NCBI GenBank assembly: GCA_002816585.1
Contig: MUCT01000041.1
Span: forward strand, 49,284 to 113,283
Length of the DNA stretch: 64,000 nucleotides
Origin: SAR202 cluster bacterium Io17-Chloro-G6
Lineage (GTDB): Bacteria > Chloroflexota > Dehalococcoidia > UBA3495
Reading direction: 5' to 3'
Made by a program: the position numbers and the translations under genes. Under the pieces are notes generated by a model. The model searched no databases and was not told the origin of the DNA. It saw only the letters and a program-made list of their open reading frames with translations. Shown piece after piece: positions 8,545 to 17,886 of this stretch (position 1 is its first letter; every line of letters begins with the position of its first letter).

Positions 8545-9588
8545 TTGACTGATCAAGAACAAACCCAGAGCAACGGACACGGCCCGCTGCGCATTGCCCT
8601 GCCCAGCGACGGCGAGTTATACGACTCTACCCTTGGCTTCATGAAAGCCTGCGGTCTGCCGGTCTCCCGGCCCAACGCCCGGCGTTATACTGGCTCCGTC
8701 CCCGCCATTCCCGGCGTGGAGGTGTTGTTCCAGCGTACCGCCGACGTTACCCAGAAAGTGGAAGAAGGCAGCGCGGAACTGGGCGTGACTGGCCTGGACC
8801 GGGTGCTGGAATACCGCAACGATGACTCGCGGGCGGCGGTGCTGATTGCAGACCTAAAATACGGCCGTTGCGAGTTCGTGATGGCTGTGCCCAATTCCTG
8901 GATGGACGTGACGTCCCTCTCCGACCTGGCCGACCTGGCCCTGGAGTTCCGCCAAGAGGGTAAGCAACTGCGCATCGCCACCAAGTACCCGCGGCTGTTG
9001 CGTGGTTATCTCTACGAGCGGGGCATCAACTATTTCACACTGGTCCCGGCCAGTGGCGCCATGGAAGCGGCCCCTGCGGCCGGATACGCCGATCTGATCG
9101 CCGACATTACGGCCACCGGGGTTACCCTGCGTGAGAACCAACTGAAGACCCTGGACGAGGGCACGATCTTGGCCTCGCAAGCCTGCTTGATCGCCAATCC
9201 GGTGTTGCTTGCGGCTTCTGGAGAAGCGCTGGCACTGGCCCGCTCCATCGTTGAGTTGATGGACGGTCACTTGAGGGCCGAACCCTTCTACCGTGTCACC
9301 GCCAATGTGCGCGCGTCGTCGGCGGAGGAGGTCAGTTCGACAGTGCTGGCCCGTCCCGACTTGGCCGGCCTGCGGGGTCCAACGGTCGCCAGAGTCTATA
9401 ACATCCAAGAGGAGGACTGGTACAACGTGAGCCTGCTGATCCAAAAAGGTCAACTGCTGGAAGCGGTGGACCACCTCCGGGACTGCGGGGCCATCGACGT
9501 GGCTGCCTCCCAATTGAGCTACCTATTCGATGGTCACTCCCAGGCGTACAAGACCATTTTCGGGGAGGGCAAACCGGCCCAGAGCTAA
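8545..9588 (+). CDS. hisG: ATP phosphoribosyltransferase, long form
   Basis: A 347-residue HisG catalysing the first step of histidine synthesis, condensation of ATP with PRPP. The N-terminal part carries RIALPSDGEL and GVTGLDRVLE, and the PRPP-binding strand region is around DLIADITATGVTLRENQL. Beyond residue ~265 there is an extra ACT-like domain of the HisG_C type, containing LRGPTVARVY and DEEDW-like strands, which normally gives histidine feedback control. Long-form HisG usually works without HisZ, yet a HisZ-like gene lies directly upstream. A TTG start 9 nt after the hisZ stop is used. The stop codon directly abuts the ATG of the next gene. Confidence 0.88.
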   Translation: MTDQEQTQSNGHGPLRIALPSDGELYDSTLGFMKACGLPVSRPNARRYTGSVPAIPGVEVLFQRTADVTQKVEEGSAELGVTGLDRVLEYRNDDSRAAVLIADLKYGRCEFVMAVPNSWMDVTSLSDLADLALEFRQEGKQLRIATKYPRLLRGYLYERGINYFTLVPASGAMEAAPAAGYADLIADITATGVTLRENQLKTLDEGTILASQACLIANPVLLAASGEALALARSIVELMDGHLRAEPFYRVTANVRASSAEEVSSTVLARPDLAGLRGPTVARVYNIQEEDWYNVSLLIQKGQLLEAVDHLRDCGAIDVAASQLSYLFDGHSQAYKTIFGEGKPAQS

Positions 9589-10371
9589 ATGGGTCGAGAC
9601 CCTTTTGAGATAATGCCAAATCTGCCGATGCACATATATCTGGCCGACCAGGTTGCCGAACAATTGGACCGCAACTACGTCTTCGACCACCTGGGTAGTT
9701 ACTATTTGGGTTCCACCGCCCCTGACATCCGCGCCATGACCAAACTGCCCAGGGAGTTGACTCACTTTGCCCCCCTCTCGGTGAAGGAAGTCGGCACCGG
9801 AACCAGGACCATGTTCCAGATGCATCCCGAGTTGAGTGAAGCGATGTCCCCCGCCTCTCAGGCCTTCTTGGCCGGGTACATCAGCCACCTGGCGGCGGAC
9901 GAAATCTGGATCACAAGCGTGTTTAGGCCCCATTTCGATACATCACTGGAAGATAGCCGGCTGACCGACAACCAAGTGGAAGCCAACATCTGGGACCGGG
10001 CAATGCAGCTGGACTTGGACCGCCACGCCCTGCCTCATCTGAACGTAGACAACCACCCCAAGGAGTTGTTGGCCTGTTCCGATCAGGACGTATCCATGCC
10101 CTTCTTTGAAGACGGTCTGCTAACTGAATGGAAGGACCGGGTCGGACGGTTCCCAGTCTGGGAGTTCACCTGGGACCGGTTGAAAGGCGCCCTGAACCGG
10201 ATGTACCGCGATGACGAGGGGGTGCAGCGGACCGTGGAGCAATTCCTGGAAGGGATGCCGCGCAGTCTGGAACAGGTCTACGAGAAGGTCCAGGAGGCCG
10301 AGGTGTCGGCCTACCAGGAACGCGCCATGGCCGCAACCATCGCCCAGGTCCGCGCATTCGTTCCGGACTAG
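9589..10371 (+). CDS. Zinc-dependent phospholipase C-like (PF00882-type) protein in the his operon
   Basis: A 260-residue cytoplasmic protein without signal peptide. Its start, MPNLPMHIYLADQVAEQL, the LGSTAPDIRAM block, THF, and FLAGYISHLAADEIW match the Zn-dependent PLC/S1-P1-like helical fold, in which His and Asp residues bind metal. The ATG follows the hisG stop with no gap, and hisD starts 30 nt downstream, so it is embedded in the histidine operon. A role in histidine synthesis is not established. It could be a phosphohydrolase that happens to be co-transcribed. Confidence 0.7.
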   Translation: MGRDPFEIMPNLPMHIYLADQVAEQLDRNYVFDHLGSYYLGSTAPDIRAMTKLPRELTHFAPLSVKEVGTGTRTMFQMHPELSEAMSPASQAFLAGYISHLAADEIWITSVFRPHFDTSLEDSRLTDNQVEANIWDRAMQLDLDRHALPHLNVDNHPKELLACSDQDVSMPFFEDGLLTEWKDRVGRFPVWEFTWDRLKGALNRMYRDDEGVQRTVEQFLEGMPRSLEQVYEKVQEAEVSAYQERAMAATIAQVRAFVPD

Positions 10372-10400
10372 ACTGACACAGAAAGCAATGGAGAAACCCT

Positions 10401-11741
10401 TTGGCCCTTAACGTGATACATGGAGTCCAGAACGCCGAGAACGTTTTGGTCCGAATCGACCCCCTGGACCTGGACTCGCTGCCCGAATCGGTGTTGGCCC
10501 GGACCGAAGAAGCCTTCGGTAAAGGAGTGACGGCGGAGCAGTCGATTCTCCAGATGCTGGCCGACGTGCGCCGCGAGGGCGACGCCGCGGTGCTTCGTTA
10601 CGCCAAACTCCTGGATGATTCCGACCTGGAAAATTTCCGGGTGACTGAAGAGCAGATGGCCCAGGCCAGGGCATCGGTCAGCAAGGAACTGCGGGAGTCC
10701 CTGGAACTTGCCGCCCAACGGGTGCGGGAATTCCACCAGGCAACCATGCCCAACCAATGGGTCGACCGTGAACAGGGCTTGGGAGAGCTGGTGCGGCCGC
10801 TGGACCGGATCGGCCTCTACGCTCCCGGTGGCAGCGCCGCCTACCCTTCGACTGTTTTGATGACAGCTATTCCCGCCAGGGTGGCTGGTGTCCGCGAGGT
10901 TATCCTCTGTACGCCGCCCCAGCGCGGAGAAGCATTGAACCCGGCAGTGATCGCCGCCGCTGAGATCGCCGGTGTGGACGCCCTCTATCAGGTGGGCGGA
11001 GTGCCGGCCATAGCGGCCATGGCCTACGGTACCCAGTCGGTGCCCAAAGTAGACAAGATCTGCGGTCCAGGCAACGTCTTCGTGGCCTACGCTAAGAAGT
11101 TGGTCCAGGGGCAGGTCGACATCGACGGGGTCTTCGGCCCCACCGAGACCATTGTGCTGGCCGACGAGACCGCCAACGCCAACTTTTGCGCCGCCGACCT
11201 CATAGCTCAAGCAGAGCACGATCCTCTGGCCACCGCCATCTTGATTACCAACAGTCAGGACTTGATCACGCAGGTGGAGGCGGAGGTCGACCGGATGTTG
11301 TCCTCCCAGCCCCGGGGCGAAATCGCCAAGGCGGCCCTCGACCGGCAGGGCCGGGTGGTGTTGGTCGATTCACTGGAGGACGCTGTTGACCTGGTGAACC
11401 GCATCGCTCCGGAGCACCTGTGCTTGCTGGTGGACGATCCCTGGTCTTGGGTCGACAAGATCAAGCACGCCGGAGGATTGTTCCTGGGGGAGTTCTCCCC
11501 GGAGGTCATGGGCGACTACATCGCCGGACCCAGCCACGTTATGCCCACCGGAGGCACCGCCCGGTTTGGATCTGCCCTGAGCGTGCATCACTTTCTGCGG
11601 ACCATGCCGGTGGTCGGTCTCAGTCCCACCGAGTTTCAAAAGTTGGGCCAGGCTGCCGTGCACATAGCTGATGCCGAGGGGCTGAGCGGACATGCCAGCG
11701 CCATTCAGGTGCGGCTCGATTCGCTGGCCAACGGCGCTTAA
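10401..11741 (+). CDS. hisD: Histidinol dehydrogenase
   Basis: A 446-residue NAD-dependent zinc enzyme performing the last two oxidations from L-histidinol to L-histidine. Clear signatures are LYAPGGSAAYPSTVLM, the GPTETIVLADETAN block, AEHDP (zinc ligand His), and AGPSHVMPTGGTARF with the later HHFLRT. Length fits the family. The TTG start follows a GGAG site at about 10390. It sits between the PLC-like gene and hisC (39 nt gap) in the histidine operon. Confidence 0.95.
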   Translation: MALNVIHGVQNAENVLVRIDPLDLDSLPESVLARTEEAFGKGVTAEQSILQMLADVRREGDAAVLRYAKLLDDSDLENFRVTEEQMAQARASVSKELRESLELAAQRVREFHQATMPNQWVDREQGLGELVRPLDRIGLYAPGGSAAYPSTVLMTAIPARVAGVREVILCTPPQRGEALNPAVIAAAEIAGVDALYQVGGVPAIAAMAYGTQSVPKVDKICGPGNVFVAYAKKLVQGQVDIDGVFGPTETIVLADETANANFCAADLIAQAEHDPLATAILITNSQDLITQVEAEVDRMLSSQPRGEIAKAALDRQGRVVLVDSLEDAVDLVNRIAPEHLCLLVDDPWSWVDKIKHAGGLFLGEFSPEVMGDYIAGPSHVMPTGGTARFGSALSVHHFLRTMPVVGLSPTEFQKLGQAAVHIADAEGLSGHASAIQVRLDSLANGA

Positions 11742-11780
11742 ACTTTAAGTCTAAATATTAAATCGGCCAGGCCATTTGAG

Positions 11781-12884
11781 ATGACCCAGAGTAAAGAAAC
11801 CCAAGCGATCCCATCCATGCTGCCCCACATACAGGCATTGGAGACCTACGAGGGTGTCGACCCCATGGAGGTCATGGCGGAGCGGGCCGGGATCCCTCCG
11901 GAGAAGATAATCCGCCTGAACGGCAATGAAAACCCCTATGGGCCCTCGCCCAAGGTGGCCGAGGCCCTGGGCAGCTACCAGAATTTCAACTACTATCCCG
12001 ACCCCGGACAGCGCAACCTGCGCCGGGTGCTGGCCGGTTATCTGAAAGTGGAACCAGACCAGATCGTGGCGGGCAACGGCAGTGATGAGTTGATCGATCT
12101 CTTGCTCCGCATGTATGTGGGCGTCGGTGACAATGTCATCACCCCCTCGCCAACCTTCGGCATGTACTCGTTCTCGGCGGGCATCTGCGGGGGCCGGGCC
12201 ATCCCGGTGGAAAGGGATGGTAATTTCGAGATCGACCTGGAAGCCATGAAAGCGGCCATCACGTCGAAGAGCAAGATAATATTCCTGACCTCGCCCAACA
12301 ACCCCACCGGAAACCTCGTTCCCGAGGCCCAGACCAGGGCTCTGCTGGACACGGGGCTACTGGTGGTGATGGACGAGGCCTACTTCGAGTTCTGCGGCGA
12401 AACCGCCATTCCCATGCTGTCCGAATATAGAAACCTGGTGGTGCTGCGGACGTTCAGCAAATGGGCCGGACTGGCCGGATTGCGGATCGGAGTGGGCGCG
12501 ATGGACCCAGAGGTGGCTGCCACTATGATGGCGATGAAGCCGCCTTACAGCGTCAATCTGGCCGCCGAGGTGGCTTTGACCACCTCGTTGGAGGACACCC
12601 CCGGCCTATTGGTGCGGGTGGAACAGATAGTTACTGAACGCGACCGGATGATCGAGCTTCTGCGGCAGATTCCTGGTTTGACTCCGTTGCCGTCCCAGGC
12701 CAACTTCATACTTTGCCAGGTGCCCGAGGGCCGCGGCAAAGAAATTTTTGACGGACTAAGCAGCAGGGGTATATTCCTGCGTTACTGGGGCAACGGGCGG
12801 TTGAAAGATTATATCCGGACCAGCATCGGTCTGCCCCATGAGACCGACGCCGTGGTTGAAGCTTTCGCGGAGTTGTGCGCCTGA
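11781..12884 (+). CDS. hisC: Histidinol-phosphate aminotransferase
   Basis: A 367-residue class I/II PLP aminotransferase converting imidazole-acetol phosphate to histidinol phosphate. It shows LNGNENPYGPSP near residues 42-53, NNPTGN at the PLP site, DEAYFEF, and the Schiff-base lysine in TFSKWAGLAGLRIG. A C-terminal small domain ends in RTSIGLP. The neighbours hisD and hisB make the assignment secure. Confidence 0.95.
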   Translation: MTQSKETQAIPSMLPHIQALETYEGVDPMEVMAERAGIPPEKIIRLNGNENPYGPSPKVAEALGSYQNFNYYPDPGQRNLRRVLAGYLKVEPDQIVAGNGSDELIDLLLRMYVGVGDNVITPSPTFGMYSFSAGICGGRAIPVERDGNFEIDLEAMKAAITSKSKIIFLTSPNNPTGNLVPEAQTRALLDTGLLVVMDEAYFEFCGETAIPMLSEYRNLVVLRTFSKWAGLAGLRIGVGAMDPEVAATMMAMKPPYSVNLAAEVALTTSLEDTPGLLVRVEQIVTERDRMIELLRQIPGLTPLPSQANFILCQVPEGRGKEIFDGLSSRGIFLRYWGNGRLKDYIRTSIGLPHETDAVVEAFAELCA

Positions 12885-12914
12885 ATCGTGTGACTACACC
12901 GTGAGGAGAGAGTG

Positions 12915-13544
12915 ATGGCGCCTAGAAAACCGGCGCTGGCCAAGAAAACCAGCCGGACCGCGACTATTGAGCGAAAGACCGGCGAGACCGAGATAAATCT
13001 CACGCTGGACCTCGACGGCCAGGGCGTTTATGACGTGGATACCGGCAACGGATTCCTCGACCACATGATCAGCCAGATATCGCGGCACGGATTGATTGAC
13101 ATAACACTGCATGCCAAGGGTGACATCCACACGGGTTGGCACCACCTGGTGGAGGACGTGGCCATCACCCTGGGACGGGCCTTCAACGAAGCCTTGGGCG
13201 ATGCCCGGGGCATCCGCCGCATGGGCCACGCCATGGTGCCCTTGGATGAGACCCTGGCCATGGTGGCGCTGGACTGCAGCGGCCGTGGTTACGCGGTGAT
13301 CGAAACGACCCTGGACGAAATCATGGTGGAGACCCTGCCCGGCTCACTGGTGAAACACTTCTTCGAGTCATTCGCCCTGGAGGGGAAGATCAACCTCCAC
13401 GCCAAGATCATGACCGGGGTCAGCCCGCACCACAAAGCCGAAGCGCTGTGTAAAGCCCTGGCCCGTTCCCTGCGCGACGCCCTGGAACCGGACCCCCGCG
13501 CCCCCTCCCAGATCCCCAGCACCAAGGGGACCCTCAGCGGGTAG
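12915..13544 (+). CDS. hisB: Imidazoleglycerol-phosphate dehydratase
   Basis: A 209-residue monofunctional IGPD that dehydrates imidazole-glycerol phosphate. The two metal-binding repeats are visible: FLDHMISQISRHG with HHLVEDVAITLG in the first half, and KHFFESFA with SPHHKAEALCKALARSL in the second. An in-frame GTG lies directly before the ATG at 12915. The ATG is preferred because GGAG at about 12905 gives better spacing. It is the last gene of this his cluster; hisA, hisF, hisH and hisI are not in the window. Confidence 0.94.
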   Translation: MAPRKPALAKKTSRTATIERKTGETEINLTLDLDGQGVYDVDTGNGFLDHMISQISRHGLIDITLHAKGDIHTGWHHLVEDVAITLGRAFNEALGDARGIRRMGHAMVPLDETLAMVALDCSGRGYAVIETTLDEIMVETLPGSLVKHFFESFALEGKINLHAKIMTGVSPHHKAEALCKALARSLRDALEPDPRAPSQIPSTKGTLSG

Positions 13545-13834
13545 TTTTTTCTGGCGGTGGCAAATACCTGAGCTCAGCCGTCCATAACGGCGGTTGTGCG
13601 AATCTCCGGCTGCCGCCGAACTAATTAGTCAGAATAAATGGTTTGACCAATTTTACCATCGAACACGGAAATGACTAATTTCTAGGAAGAAAAGAGGGCA
13701 GCAAGGGGTGGCCATCTCTTAACGACGGTTGTCGTCCCACGTTTACTAAACCGCAGAGGCAATGCGACGATTCCGGATAGCTGGTAAACTCATTCAATCG
13801 TTGTACTCTGCGCTTCGAGGAGACCATACGCCAG

Positions 13835-14902
13835 TTGCGCAATATAAAAAGCCTGTACTTGTACATAGGTTTGGTTGCCTTGATCTTGTTTGGATGCTCT
13901 TCTCAGAGCCCTGAAGATATTCTCCCGACTCAAACCGGCGGCGGCATCTCAGTGCCGATTCCAACAGAGGCACCCGCCAATGGGTCTGGAAACAGCGATG
14001 GTCTCATACTAAACGACCCCGCTGAGTTGAATTTCGATATCGGGGATTTCCCTTTGGGTTGGCAAATCAAAGCCCAAAGATATGTAGGCTTTGGCGGCCG
14101 AGATATGATATTTACACCAGAAAGGGGTGATACCCACTGGCTTACGTTAACTAAAACAGGGGACAGGCCCAGCGAGATCAACAGCTCTATAAGTGTCGCA
14201 CCGGATATCGAAAGCGCAACCGCCGGGTTCGACTGGAGCCTCCGGAATGCTTCGGAGACAACATCGGTTAGGGAAATCGATATAGGCAGTGAAGCTTACG
14301 TCCATGCGCAAAATAATGCTTTCAGTGTTACGTTCCGCATGAATAACATTACCGCTTCGGTTTCCATGCGCAGCGAGAGTGAGTATCAAGGCTCGATCGA
14401 AGCGACCGAGGAGTGGGCGAGAAAACTAGCGAGTGGTATAGAAGAACAACGAACCAATGTGCAGCCAGTCCATCTAGCAGAACATGCCAACTTCTCTGCC
14501 TCAGACTTACCTGAAGAATGGACCTTCAATAGGAGCAGAATAAGCTCGAATCAGTCAGTACTCGAAGCAACTGGACCTAGTGGGCCCGGGTCTAGTTCCT
14601 CTTATATGATTTCGCAGGTGTTTGCGTTCGATGATGAGGATGCAGCCGCCAAGAAGTACAGTTCTTTATTGATACCACTGTCTCCTAGTGATTGGCAGAC
14701 AATGACCTCTCCTCCGTGGATTGGGGCAGATTCCACAATGGTATCGAGGCAGATCCCCAATCAGCCAGAGACAATCATCGGTGCACATGTATTCCTGGGC
14801 CGAAAAGGCCAAAGTGTAGTGCATATTCAAATTCAGTGGCCTCGATCTCGACAACAAATCGATAATCTGGTCATGCTGATATCAGCGAAGCTTGCAAGGT
14901 AG
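13835..14902 (+). CDS. Predicted lipoprotein with a duplicated domain, unknown function
   Basis: A 355-residue exported protein. The N-terminus has a basic start, a hydrophobic stretch and a lipobox ending LILFGC, so Cys near residue 21 should be lipidated. A Pro/Gly/Ser-rich linker follows, then two similar halves (about residues 62-205 and 212-355). Each has an opening DFPLGW/DLPEEW-like turn, a mid-domain DIESATAGF/DEDAAAKKY helix and a late IGSEAYV/IGAHVFL strand. The TTG start is backed by a GAGGAGA site at about 13817. Base composition is visibly richer in A+T than the his operon, which hints at transfer. No family was recognised. Confidence 0.7.
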   Translation: MRNIKSLYLYIGLVALILFGCSSQSPEDILPTQTGGGISVPIPTEAPANGSGNSDGLILNDPAELNFDIGDFPLGWQIKAQRYVGFGGRDMIFTPERGDTHWLTLTKTGDRPSEINSSISVAPDIESATAGFDWSLRNASETTSVREIDIGSEAYVHAQNNAFSVTFRMNNITASVSMRSESEYQGSIEATEEWARKLASGIEEQRTNVQPVHLAEHANFSASDLPEEWTFNRSRISSNQSVLEATGPSGPGSSSSYMISQVFAFDDEDAAAKKYSSLLIPLSPSDWQTMTSPPWIGADSTMVSRQIPNQPETIIGAHVFLGRKGQSVVHIQIQWPRSRQQIDNLVMLISAKLAR

Positions 14903-15087
14903 CGCCGCTAGTCAGGCTTCACTCTGGCGCAGAAAGTCGTAACCCACCAAACTCCTAAGATTCTGAGTAGTAAAGAAAACCCTCGTTTTCGTTACTTGCC
15001 AAAACACCCCTCAGGTCATCTCCCGTTCCTATGCGACGGAGAGCAAACAATCTTGGTCAAGTAATCTAAGGCAAGAACAACCTGGGA

Positions 15088-15111
15088 CACAAGAGTTTCT
15101 TTACTCTTGTG
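15088..15111. terminator. Hairpin between the lipoprotein and crotonase genes
   Basis: CACAAGAGT at 15088-15096 pairs perfectly with ACTCTTGTG at 15103-15111 around a 6-nt loop. It lies between two convergent genes. No T-run follows on either strand, so termination is plausible but not certain. Confidence 0.4.
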
Positions 15112-15151
15112 GGAGCCGACACTTTACTATTGATAAAATATGTCATCAATA

Positions 15152-15922
15152 CTACCCCCGGCCCTTCCTGGCTATGAACTCTGGGAATGCCTCCTCTACT
15201 CCGAAGCCTTTGACCACGCTGGTGTAGTCCTTCTCGTTCTGCCACATGCCGTGCAGGTCGGCGGTCATGTCCTTGATTAAGATCTCTTTGACCCCCTTCA
15301 CCGACGCCTGATTGTTCTTGGCGATCAGGGTTGCCATCTCCATGGTCTTGGCCCGCAGTTGGTCCGCAGGCACCAAGTGGTTCAGCAGGCCGACCTGGAA
15401 GGCCTCCTCTGCCTCCACCACTCTTGCGGTGAACAGAAACTCCTTGGCCTTGGGCCAGCCCACCTGGTTGGTCAAGGTCCAGGTGCAGTTGATGCGGCCA
15501 TAAGCCACGGCCAGAAACCGGAATTTGGTATTCTCGCAGCCGACCCGGATATCGAGACAGGACGCCAGCACCGAGCCGCCGCCGTAGGCCAGCCCATTCA
15601 TCATTCCGATGACCGGCTTGGGCGAGGATGAGATGTCATACATACACTGTGAGTGCACTGCCGAACGGACGTCCCGTTCCGCTTCGGTCCTGTTGCGGGC
15701 GTCCTCCCGCTGCTCGTGGATATCGCCTCCCGCGGAGAAGGCCTTATTGCCCGTGCCGGTAATCACGATGCAGCCGATGTTTTCATCGGCGTTGGCCGCC
15801 ATCACCGCGTCGTGGAGTTCCGAGGTCAACGTGTGGTTCATTGCGTTCAGGACCTCGGGGCGGTCCATGGTAATCACCGCCACGCCTTCTTCGTTCTCTA
15901 CCAAGATGTGTTCGTAAGCCAT
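15152..15922 (-). CDS. Enoyl-CoA hydratase/isomerase family protein
   Basis: A 256-residue crotonase-fold protein. The oxyanion-hole segment AFSAGGDIHEQ and the second one MNGLAYGGGSVLASCLDIRVG are present, with the usual N-terminal VITMDRPEVLNAMN. Crotonases hydrate, isomerise or cleave acyl-CoA thioesters, and the exact reaction cannot be told. It stands alone on the minus strand, divergent from the ThDP enzyme gene. Confidence 0.85.
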   Translation of the reverse strand: MAYEHILVENEEGVAVITMDRPEVLNAMNHTLTSELHDAVMAANADENIGCIVITGTGNKAFSAGGDIHEQREDARNRTEAERDVRSAVHSQCMYDISSSPKPVIGMMNGLAYGGGSVLASCLDIRVGCENTKFRFLAVAYGRINCTWTLTNQVGWPKAKEFLFTARVVEAEEAFQVGLLNHLVPADQLRAKTMEMATLIAKNNQASVKGVKEILIKDMTADLHGMWQNEKDYTSVVKGFGVEEAFPEFIARKGRG

Positions 15923-16120
15923 CTGCTCCCATCCTGACCTTCACCCTCCAGGGGGAAAGGAATTATTGAAATGTTTTCGAGTCGCACCCCAGATTCTACG
16001 GTTGGGGCGATGTCCAGTCAATTTGGCCAAGAATGGCTCCTGCCTATGGTAAACTGCCATCGAACACACAGACACGCTAAGGCGCGCTACAGGCGAAATT
16101 AATTACACCGCCGGAGATTT

Positions 16121-16126
16121 GGAGGA
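16121..16126 (+). promoter_or_regulatory. Ribosome binding site deciding the TTG start of the ThDP enzyme
   Basis: GGAGGA is 7 nt before TTG 16134. The alternative TTG at 16119 would place this site inside the coding region. Confidence 0.65.
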
Positions 16127-16133
16127 ACCTGGA

Positions 16134-17828
16134 TTGGCTCAGAAGATGGATGCGGGCGTAGCGGTGATCGAGATGCTGCGGCAGGAAGGGGTCTCCCACA
16201 TGTTCGGCATCGTTGGTTCGTCTTTCCTAGACATTCTTGACCCCCTCTATGACCGGGACGACCTCAAGTTCATTGGAGTCCGCCACGAACAGGGCGCGGC
16301 GCTGATGGCCGACGGGTACAGCCGCATCTCTGGTTCTCCCAGCGTCTGCCTGGTAACCAACGGTCCCGGAGTGCTTAACCTGACCTACGGTATCGGCTCG
16401 GCCTACGTTGCCCACTCCCCGGTCGTGGTGTTGGCCCCCTCTGCGTCCCGCAGCCACCAGAACCGCGACTCAACCCAGGAGTTCGACCAGGTAGCCCTCT
16501 TCAAGCCAATCACCAAGGCCGCCTTTGCAATCAACAAGATCGAGGTGCTGCCCGAAGCCCTGCGCCACGCCTTCCGGGTCGCCACATCCGGCAAGATGGG
16601 CCCGGTGATGATCGACATTCCCAGGGATCTGCTGCCTGGCGCCGAGATCGAGTTGGACCTTCTGACGCCCGATGCGTACCGCCCCGGCCAGACCCGCTCC
16701 CGGGGTGACTTAGGCTTGATCGAAAAGGCCGCCGCCGTGCTGTCGGCCACTCAGCGCCCGGTGATCCTGGCCGGCGGAGGCGTGCAGTGGAGCAATGCCG
16801 GCGACGAGGTGTGCCGTATGGCCGAACTGACCGGCGCGGCCATCGTCACCTCCTACGGCCGGGCCGACGCCGTGCCCAACGACCACCCCAGCTACCTCGG
16901 CCACCTGGGCCGGCTGGGTTCTTTGGAAGGCATCGAAGCGGTGCGCCAAGCCGACACCATCTTGGCTGTGGGCACTCGCCTCAGCCAGTCGACCACTTTT
17001 TACGACAACCGGTTCATCCCCGCAGACGCCAAGATCATCCAGATCGAGATCGACCCTCAAGAGATTGGGCGTAACTACCCCGTGACCGTGGGCATCGAAG
17101 GCGACGCCAAAGCGGTGATGGAAGGTCTGCTTGAAAAAGTGCGGGAGCGGGAGCCCCGGCCCAACCAGCAGTGGGTCTCGGAGATCGGCGATTGGACCGC
17201 CCGCCGAGCCAGCCGCTTGCAGGACGAGGAAAAGCTCTCCGGAATGCCGATCAAGCCTCAACGAGCCTACGCCGAACTGCGGAAGGTCATGCCCCGGAAC
17301 GCCATCGTGGCCTTGGACGCCGGGCTGGCCCCCAACTACGGGCAGGACCGGCTGAACTATTACGAGCCCCGGAGCCTCATTACCTCGCTTGACCTTGGCG
17401 GCTTGGGGTTCAGCTTCCCGGCGGCCATCGGCGCCAAGTTCGCCGCCCCAGACCGGCCCGTGATCAACTTCAACGGCGACGGCGGGTTCTTGTTCAACGC
17501 CCAGGAATTCTCAACTGCGGTGCACTATAATTTGCCGCTGGTTACCGTCATCATGAACAACGGAATCTGGGGCTCGGAAAAGGCTTACCAACGCTACGCC
17601 TTCAATGAACGTTACGTGGGCGCCGACACCACCAACCCACGTTTCGACAAATACGCCGAGATATTCGGCGGCGTTGGGTTCTATGTTGAGAGGCCCGAGG
17701 ACATCGGCAACGCCCTGGCTGAGGCCCTGAATTGCGGCAAGCCCAGCATCATCGAGATACCCACCGACCCCGACGAGATGCCCCGCCCCGCCCGGCTGGC
17801 GGAGGTCCAGGCCCCGTCCCAATCCTAA
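16134..17828 (+). CDS. Thiamine-diphosphate-dependent enzyme of the acetolactate synthase superfamily
   Basis: A 564-residue three-domain ThDP enzyme. The pyrimidine domain holds the activating Glu in GVRHEQGAALMADGYSR and NGPGVLN. The central domain has ILAGGGVQWSNA. The pyrophosphate domain has the GDGGFLFNAQEF...NN metal/ThDP motif. The QEFDQVALFKPITK segment is shared with acetolactate synthase, sulfoacetaldehyde acetyltransferase and oxalyl-CoA decarboxylase-like enzymes, and no carboligase partner or regulatory subunit is nearby. The TTG at 16134 is chosen because GGAGGA at 16121-16126 is 7 nt upstream. An upstream in-frame TTG (16119) overlaps that site. Confidence 0.8.
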   Translation: MAQKMDAGVAVIEMLRQEGVSHMFGIVGSSFLDILDPLYDRDDLKFIGVRHEQGAALMADGYSRISGSPSVCLVTNGPGVLNLTYGIGSAYVAHSPVVVLAPSASRSHQNRDSTQEFDQVALFKPITKAAFAINKIEVLPEALRHAFRVATSGKMGPVMIDIPRDLLPGAEIELDLLTPDAYRPGQTRSRGDLGLIEKAAAVLSATQRPVILAGGGVQWSNAGDEVCRMAELTGAAIVTSYGRADAVPNDHPSYLGHLGRLGSLEGIEAVRQADTILAVGTRLSQSTTFYDNRFIPADAKIIQIEIDPQEIGRNYPVTVGIEGDAKAVMEGLLEKVREREPRPNQQWVSEIGDWTARRASRLQDEEKLSGMPIKPQRAYAELRKVMPRNAIVALDAGLAPNYGQDRLNYYEPRSLITSLDLGGLGFSFPAAIGAKFAAPDRPVINFNGDGGFLFNAQEFSTAVHYNLPLVTVIMNNGIWGSEKAYQRYAFNERYVGADTTNPRFDKYAEIFGGVGFYVERPEDIGNALAEALNCGKPSIIEIPTDPDEMPRPARLAEVQAPSQS

Positions 17829-17886
17829 ACAGCGGACAAAATATCAATCGGCCCTGCAGCCTGTAAGATAGACAAAAGATGATCAG

